Part shown: positions 32,754 to 36,771 of the stretch, piece by piece
How positions within the stretch are numbered: the first letter of the stretch is position 1
How the letters are laid out: every line of letters starts with the position of its first letter
From: Oscillospiraceae bacterium
Lineage (GTDB): Bacteria > Bacillota > Clostridia > Oscillospirales > Ruminococcaceae
Reading direction: 5' to 3'
Length of the DNA stretch: 36,771 bases
Assembly (NCBI GenBank): GCA_021199335.1
Contig: JAJQIG010000003.1
Location: 1-36,771 of the forward strand
Translations under genes and position numbers: made by a program
Notes under the pieces: model-generated
What the model saw: the letters and a program-made list of their open reading frames with translations, nothing else
Told to the model about the DNA's origin: nothing
The model's database searches: none

Positions 32754-33779
32754 TTACTTTTTTGATTTTTTTCTCAAAAATAATGCGCATAAGCTTGAAA
32801 CTCCAATTAAAGTTGTAAATACACCTATGTCTGCATTTCCTGTATTGGGATTTTCAATTCCACCGTCGCCAAGATTTCCTTCTATTTTGGTTGGCGGCGT
32901 TGGTGAAACATCTTCAACTATTACAATTTCTTCGACAGTATCTTTGATTTCGTCGTTACTAAGCTCTTCATCTGTAACATAATCTTCATAAACTTCAATG
33001 TCTTCATCATAATCATATATATCGATATCGGAAATTCCACTGTCATCCCAAATTCCGCCTACTGCTTCTGCATAATCAATTACGGAAATAATTTGATTTA
33101 AAATATCTGTACCTGAAGCATAAGTTTCTGATGCGGAATAATTAGAAATCTGATTATTGGTAACTTCGCAAAATTGTTCGCTTACTATGTCATTTTTATC
33201 AACATAAAGCAATCCACTCTTTTGTAATGGATATATATCAACATAAAAGACCTCATTGTAACTTACTGTATTGTCCAAAAGTGCCGTTTCTGTCTTTGCG
33301 AGTTCATTAATTAGGTTGTTTTCAAAATTTCCCTCTGAAAAACACTTTATTTCCCATTCACCCATATGCTCTGTGCATTTTTCTATGTATGATGGGTCAT
33401 TTTGAAGTTCTGTTGACAGTTCATTTAATGACTGAATCTCACCAAATTCAGCAAAACCAAGAAACGCGTTGCTTGAATTATATACAGGTACTTTATATCT
33501 TTCTGAAAAAATCATAATATCTGTAAGAAGCTCAGATGTTCCTTGTCTATTATAATCATTAATATAATAAACAGGCAACATGCTATCAAAATCAAAAATC
33601 ACATTCTCTGTTCCGAACAAAAACATATATGATGGGGTATCGTCATACATATTGCTTTGTATAATATTTTTCACATTACTTGTAGCATACATTTGTAACG
33701 ATTCCTCTGCATAAGAATTTGTGGGCAAAGATAAAAATGTTATCATTGTTGCCAATATATAAATAATCACCTTTTTCAT
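32754..33779 (-). CDS. Secreted wall-anchored acidic protein with NPNTG sorting signal
   Basis: A 341-residue surface protein. A signal peptide (1-24, ending near SYA) is followed by a mixed alpha/beta domain (about 30-215) that I do not recognise. A very acidic, Tyr-rich stretch follows (about 240-290), then a Pro linker (PTPPTKIEG). The C-terminus is a sortase substrate signal: NPNTG at 310-314, a hydrophobic helix, and RKKSKK. NPxTG motifs are used by class B- or E-like sortases in Clostridia. AAGGAG lies 9 nt before the ATG. It follows the secreted protease gene by 14 nt, so the two are made together. It could be an inhibitor, receptor or substrate of that protease; this is inference only. 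Confidence 0.85.
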   Translation of the reverse strand: MKKVIIYILATMITFLSLPTNSYAEESLQMYATSNVKNIIQSNMYDDTPSYMFLFGTENVIFDFDSMLPVYYINDYNRQGTSELLTDIMIFSERYKVPVYNSSNAFLGFAEFGEIQSLNELSTELQNDPSYIEKCTEHMGEWEIKCFSEGNFENNLINELAKTETALLDNTVSYNEVFYVDIYPLQKSGLLYVDKNDIVSEQFCEVTNNQISNYSASETYASGTDILNQIISVIDYAEAVGGIWDDSGISDIDIYDYDEDIEVYEDYVTDEELSNDEIKDTVEEIVIVEDVSPTPPTKIEGNLGDGGIENPNTGNADIGVFTTLIGVSSLCALFLRKKSKK

Positions 33780-33793
33780 AGATCAACACTCCT

Positions 33794-34840
33794 TTACTTA
33801 CGTGTTATAGAAATAGTTTTATCATATTTTTTTGATGAATTGGACGTAAGTTCACTATATTTCATCTTTTTAGTTGAACCACCATTTGCGGGGTCTTGCA
33901 TTTTTACAACATTAGTTTTAGTATCAACAGCCATAATAACATTTGCATGACCACCAGTTCTATCAGTACCAGTATAATATCCCCACGCCATAATTATTGG
34001 CTTGCCCGTTGACAAGACAGTGTTCATACTACTAATAGAAATTGTACTCATACTTTCACTGGCAGTATATGTATTAGAGGTTGCGTACTCCATACCCTTT
34101 CCATAATCATCACCGCTGCCAACTACATTGGGATATGGATCTGCAGTGGTACCTTTTACCTTATTAACTATATCTTCCTGTGTATATGTACTGTATCCAA
34201 GCGATTTGGCAGACATTTCAATACAAGCTGCCCAACACCAATTTGTATTATTTTGTCCAATCAACGGAACATTCACTAAACTGGTATAGGTAATAGGATA
34301 ATAATAACCTGTTACAGTAATATCGCTACTTGTTTCATTTTTTACTCTGAATTTATACTTGCCTGCTGTTTTGATATCAAAGTAATACGTTAGACTTCCT
34401 GTTGTTTTTTTTACATTTGTGAATACGTTATTATCCGTATTTATAATGCCAATATCAACTTGTTCAGTCGATGAAACAGGCGTGTATGAAACCTCAACAT
34501 AAAAACTGTCACCTACATTTAAATTAAACTCATACGTGCCTGTCACATTTTTACCGGCTTCTACAGTCCAGTTGACATTATACCTCGTGTAGCTTGCTCT
34601 TGCAGCTGCGCAATATTCTAAACCACCAATTTCAGTTGGTTGAATTTCATCAAGGTAGTAATCATATGCTACCTCATCTACTGCAAAATCCTCTGTTTGT
34701 GCTGTCGCATTTTGAACAAGTTCCGATTCATAACTATTTGTTATATTATCCGAAATTGTATCAAATTCAGCTGATACAGTACTAGAAAGCATTGACAAAC
34801 ATGCAAATGTACTTATCAACGTCCCGAATAATTTTTTCAT
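33794..34840 (-). CDS. Secreted papain-like cysteine protease (C39_2/AvrRpt2 type)
   Basis: A 348-residue exported protease. A signal peptide (1-24, SSTVSA) leads to a propeptide-like acidic region (25-85) and a beta-sandwich (about 90-180) resembling bacterial pre-peptidase domains. The catalytic domain has QNNTNWCWAAC with nucleophile Cys202, GGHANVI with His298, and QDPANGG with Asp316, all three triad residues in the expected order. The fold is like the C39_2 or AvrRpt2 (PF12385) papain-like group. The ATG overlaps the stop of the degraded gene upstream (ATGA). The RBS is poor, which suggests coupling to a gene now broken. The partner with the wall anchor lies just downstream. Confidence 0.88.
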   Translation of the reverse strand: MKKLFGTLISTFACLSMLSSTVSAEFDTISDNITNSYESELVQNATAQTEDFAVDEVAYDYYLDEIQPTEIGGLEYCAAARASYTRYNVNWTVEAGKNVTGTYEFNLNVGDSFYVEVSYTPVSSTEQVDIGIINTDNNVFTNVKKTTGSLTYYFDIKTAGKYKFRVKNETSSDITVTGYYYPITYTSLVNVPLIGQNNTNWCWAACIEMSAKSLGYSTYTQEDIVNKVKGTTADPYPNVVGSGDDYGKGMEYATSNTYTASESMSTISISSMNTVLSTGKPIIMAWGYYTGTDRTGGHANVIMAVDTKTNVVKMQDPANGGSTKKMKYSELTSNSSKKYDKTISITRK

Positions 34841-35168
34841 TTTCGTAAATAATCAAATCCTTTCATTCTTAAGCATTTAATCTGCTTACTTATGTCATCA
34901 ACAATTTTGTAATTCGTACCGCATTAAACAGCAGAAACTGTTCTCACACGGTAAGTTTTGTCGTCAAGGTTGTCCTTGCTGTTGCTCATGTATGGAGTTT
35001 TGGTCTATGATGTGTTACTCAAATAATCACCCCCTTTCCGTCACCGAAGAACTTTCTTTTCAAGATATTGGTTGCTTCAATTTTAATTGACGTCAACCTT
35101 CCTGTTGCCATACCGATACAAGTAGCCTTGCCATTGTTTATAGACAGATTACTGCTTTTTGCACAGGA
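34837..35168 (-). pseudogene. Degraded gene for a small secreted Ig-like protein
   Basis: Two pieces remain. The first (to a TGA at 35019) reads SSNLSINNGKATCIG then TSIKIEATNILKRK. The second, in another frame, has DDKTYRVRTVSAV, a TAA, and then CGTNYKIVDDISKQ to a TGA that overlaps the protease start. This order (SLSI..GTATC..V, KIE..LQK, YRVK..V) resembles the small secreted beta-sandwich proteins, possibly DUF6147, often seen beside such proteases. The start codon and signal peptide are missing. Confidence 0.55.
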
Positions 35169-36081
35169 TCAATCGTCCGTCATAATAACATCTGTATATT
35201 CAATATGAACGATATAATCATTATCAAGCATATCAAGATAAGCGCTAAGCTCACGGCTGCTCTTTTTCATTTCAACGTTTATTCTGTTGTTTTTAACATC
35301 GGTTGAAATTGTGGAAATGCCATATTTCTTCTGATTTTCAATCAAATGTGATTTTACTGTTTCAAGTTCGTTAATGAGTACGTATATTCTTTTATAATGA
35401 TAGGAGCATACAGCTTTTTCAATTCGTCTGTAAGTTTTTTACAACGCTGTCATTTTTGCTCATAACTACCACAGCGTTTTTATCAAGGTATATTCCGCCG
35501 TAATCGTCTTTGGAAAGTTCTTCGCTAAGCGTGTTATAAATTTTTGTGTTATCATAATCCGCAAAGCCGTCCCATATGCCGTCCGCTGAGAAGGTATAAA
35601 TATTTCCGTTGATTTCCACATCGCCGGTTGACATCTGACCGTTTTCTTCATTGAAGTAGCACCAACCATTGTCTGCTCTGTACCATCCTGTTGTCATATA
35701 TCCATCATCGCCTACATAATAAAGCTTACCACTTTTGGTTTTAATCCATCTTTCTTTCAGCATAACGCCGTCTTTATAATATCTCCTGCCATTTGAACTT
35801 TTTCTCCAGCCTGTATATTTTCCCTGACAAACGCCGTTAGATGAAGATTTATAGCGAATGCCGTCTATAACGCAGGATTTAGTAACTGCAGCACCGCTTT
35901 TTTGGAAAAAGTACTTATTCCCATCAATTGTTTGCCAGCCCGTTTTAACATTACCATCGTTGTCAAGATAATACAACTCTCCGTCCTTAGTTGTCAACTC
36001 ATCTGCATAAGATATAACAGATAATCCGTTGCTGCTGAAGGTCATGAAGGTTACAACGAATATTGCTACAATTTTTTTCAC
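35169..36081 (-). pseudogene. Cell-wall-binding-repeat protein gene with two one-base deletions
   Basis: A GTG start with AGGAGGGG 7 nt upstream begins a signal peptide (1-26) and about six choline/glucan-binding-type repeats (GWQTIDGNKYFF, GWRKSSNGRRYY, RWIKTKSGKLYYVGDDG, GWYRADNGWCYFNEENG). The frame stops at 35419 after VVKNLQTN. A missing base near 35430 explains this: one added base gives KNLTDELKKLYAP. A second missing base near 35376 ends that frame; restoring it continues through INELETVKSHLIENQKKYG and VKNNRINVEM to a natural TGA at 35169. The repaired protein would have about 300 residues: a wall-binding repeat region and a C-terminal domain I do not recognise. The first 220 residues can still be produced as a truncated protein. 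Confidence 0.75.
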
Positions 36082-36382
36082 ATAAAAACCCCTCCTAATA
36101 TATGGTATTATATGATGAGTAAAGCCTTATTAATATCCAATAAAATTATGAAAAAAATATTTGCATAATCCATATGTGCAAGACTATGTACGATTTTTAT
36201 AATTTTAATTGATTATTAGTATTAAAATTCAGTTGCATGGAGTCTTACCATAACGTCAACACAAAGCAAATTCATTTCTTCATTGAGCCGTACCTCCCCT
36301 TCCACAAATTTGAATTAAAAGGCTGTTACCTCCTTCTGTATATATAATCAATTTTATTTGAAAAAGGGGACAAAACAAAAAG
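36082..36382. other. AT-rich intergenic region
   Basis: I see no gene in these 301 nt. A TATAAT on the minus strand (complement of 36107-36112) lies upstream of the cell-wall-binding-repeat pseudogene with a weak -35 (TATTAA) at 17 nt. The rest is low-complexity AT-rich DNA. Confidence 0.5.
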
Positions 36383-36622
36383 TTATTCTACTTTTTGCAC
36401 AAAATCATCCATGTTCATTAGAGCGTTCTTGTCAATACTGCCTTCAATAATCAGAATTCAATCTCCATTATTCCAAGTTATGTAAAAATTCTGAACCATA
36501 TCAATCATAAATCCCCCATTACTGTTTATGTCAATTTGTAACATTTGATTTTCTTCAATATCTAAATTTATATCATATTGTGACTTAATATATTGATCCT
36601 GTATAATAAAAGTTGACAGCTT
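36383..36622 (-). pseudogene. DUF4367-like remnant with a nonsense codon
   Basis: An open stretch after a TAA reads KLSTFIIQDQYIKSQYD, NQMLQIDINSNGG and YITWNNGD. It meets TGA at 36458-36460 and goes on as ILIIEGSIDKNALMNMDDF to a TAA. The W..G...I.G.....AL pattern is typical of the end of DUF4367 domains, found on anti-sigma-like and secreted proteins of Firmicutes. The TGA probably replaces TGG (Trp). Nothing upstream of 36622 is coding in this frame. Confidence 0.5.
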
Positions 36623-36771
36623 TTATGTATTTTAGAAAAAAGAACCTTTTATAATAATTAGACAGGCGTGGATACATCCATCCTGAGAAAAAAATACACT
36701 CAAAAGCAGTCTGTTTAGGATACGCTGATTTAATTGAGTTTTACACTTTGTTCACCCAACTTTGCCTCTAG

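Noticed and set aside
1-36771. CRISPR arrays, transposases, integrases or attachment sites
   Set aside because: No regularly spaced direct repeats and no recognisable recombinase frames were seen on either strand.

Overview
The window looks like a chromosome segment of a Gram-positive Clostridia member, most like Ruminococcus or a related Oscillospiraceae gut anaerobe. This is an inference from several traits: consensus sigma-A promoters and strong AGGAGG-type ribosome binding sites, many lipoproteins with Thr/Glu-rich linkers, plant-glycan enzymes (GH5, GH31), BspA-type leucine-rich repeats, an NPxTG wall-sorting signal, and a one-piece tmRNA next to smpB. No 16S gene is present, so the species cannot be fixed.

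Layout. (1) 1-2200, plus strand: a CapA-like lipoprotein and a HAD phosphatase, closed by a terminator. (2) 2255-2390: a GC-rich, strongly self-complementary element with no credible gene. (3) 2500-9560, minus strand: a long housekeeping run read as D,D-carboxypeptidase, ung, thyA, a 34-codon membrane microprotein, folA, a sirtuin, nadC, a radical SAM enzyme, an aldose-1-epimerase-like protein and a small hypothetical protein. It joins DNA precursor synthesis and repair with NAD synthesis and NAD use. (4) 9600-11140, minus strand: an isolated CIRCE (HrcA operator) motif, ssrA and smpB only 3 nt apart, and a small conserved protein. (5) 11300-16120: clpB, a 44-residue cysteine-rich microprotein, a GH5 lipoprotein and a DUF1294 membrane protein. 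(6) 16122-18582: a gene-poor stretch and a surface LRR lipoprotein gene broken by two in-frame TAA codons. (7) 18581-22800, minus strand: an AraC regulator, a GH31 glycosidase with a C-terminal carbohydrate-binding-like domain, and a lipoprotein coupled to it. (8) 22825-30595: a TetR regulator divergent from five ABC transporter genes (two ATPases plus a permease, then a heterodimeric exporter pair) with face-to-face promoters and two palindromes.

(9) 30596-36771 is different. It is visibly more AT-rich and holds mostly secreted or wall proteins in decay: a C-terminal YeiH-type remnant, a 5'-truncated ORF behind a near-consensus promoter, a frameshifted secreted protein, a cell-wall-binding-repeat protein with two single-base deletions, a DUF4367-like remnant and other scraps. 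Two neighbouring genes in it are intact: a secreted papain-like cysteine protease and an acidic NPNTG wall-anchored protein 14 nt downstream. Because these two survive while almost everything around them is broken, they are the best candidate for an undescribed functional unit. The long intact genes elsewhere in the window argue that the frameshifts here are real and not general sequencing error.
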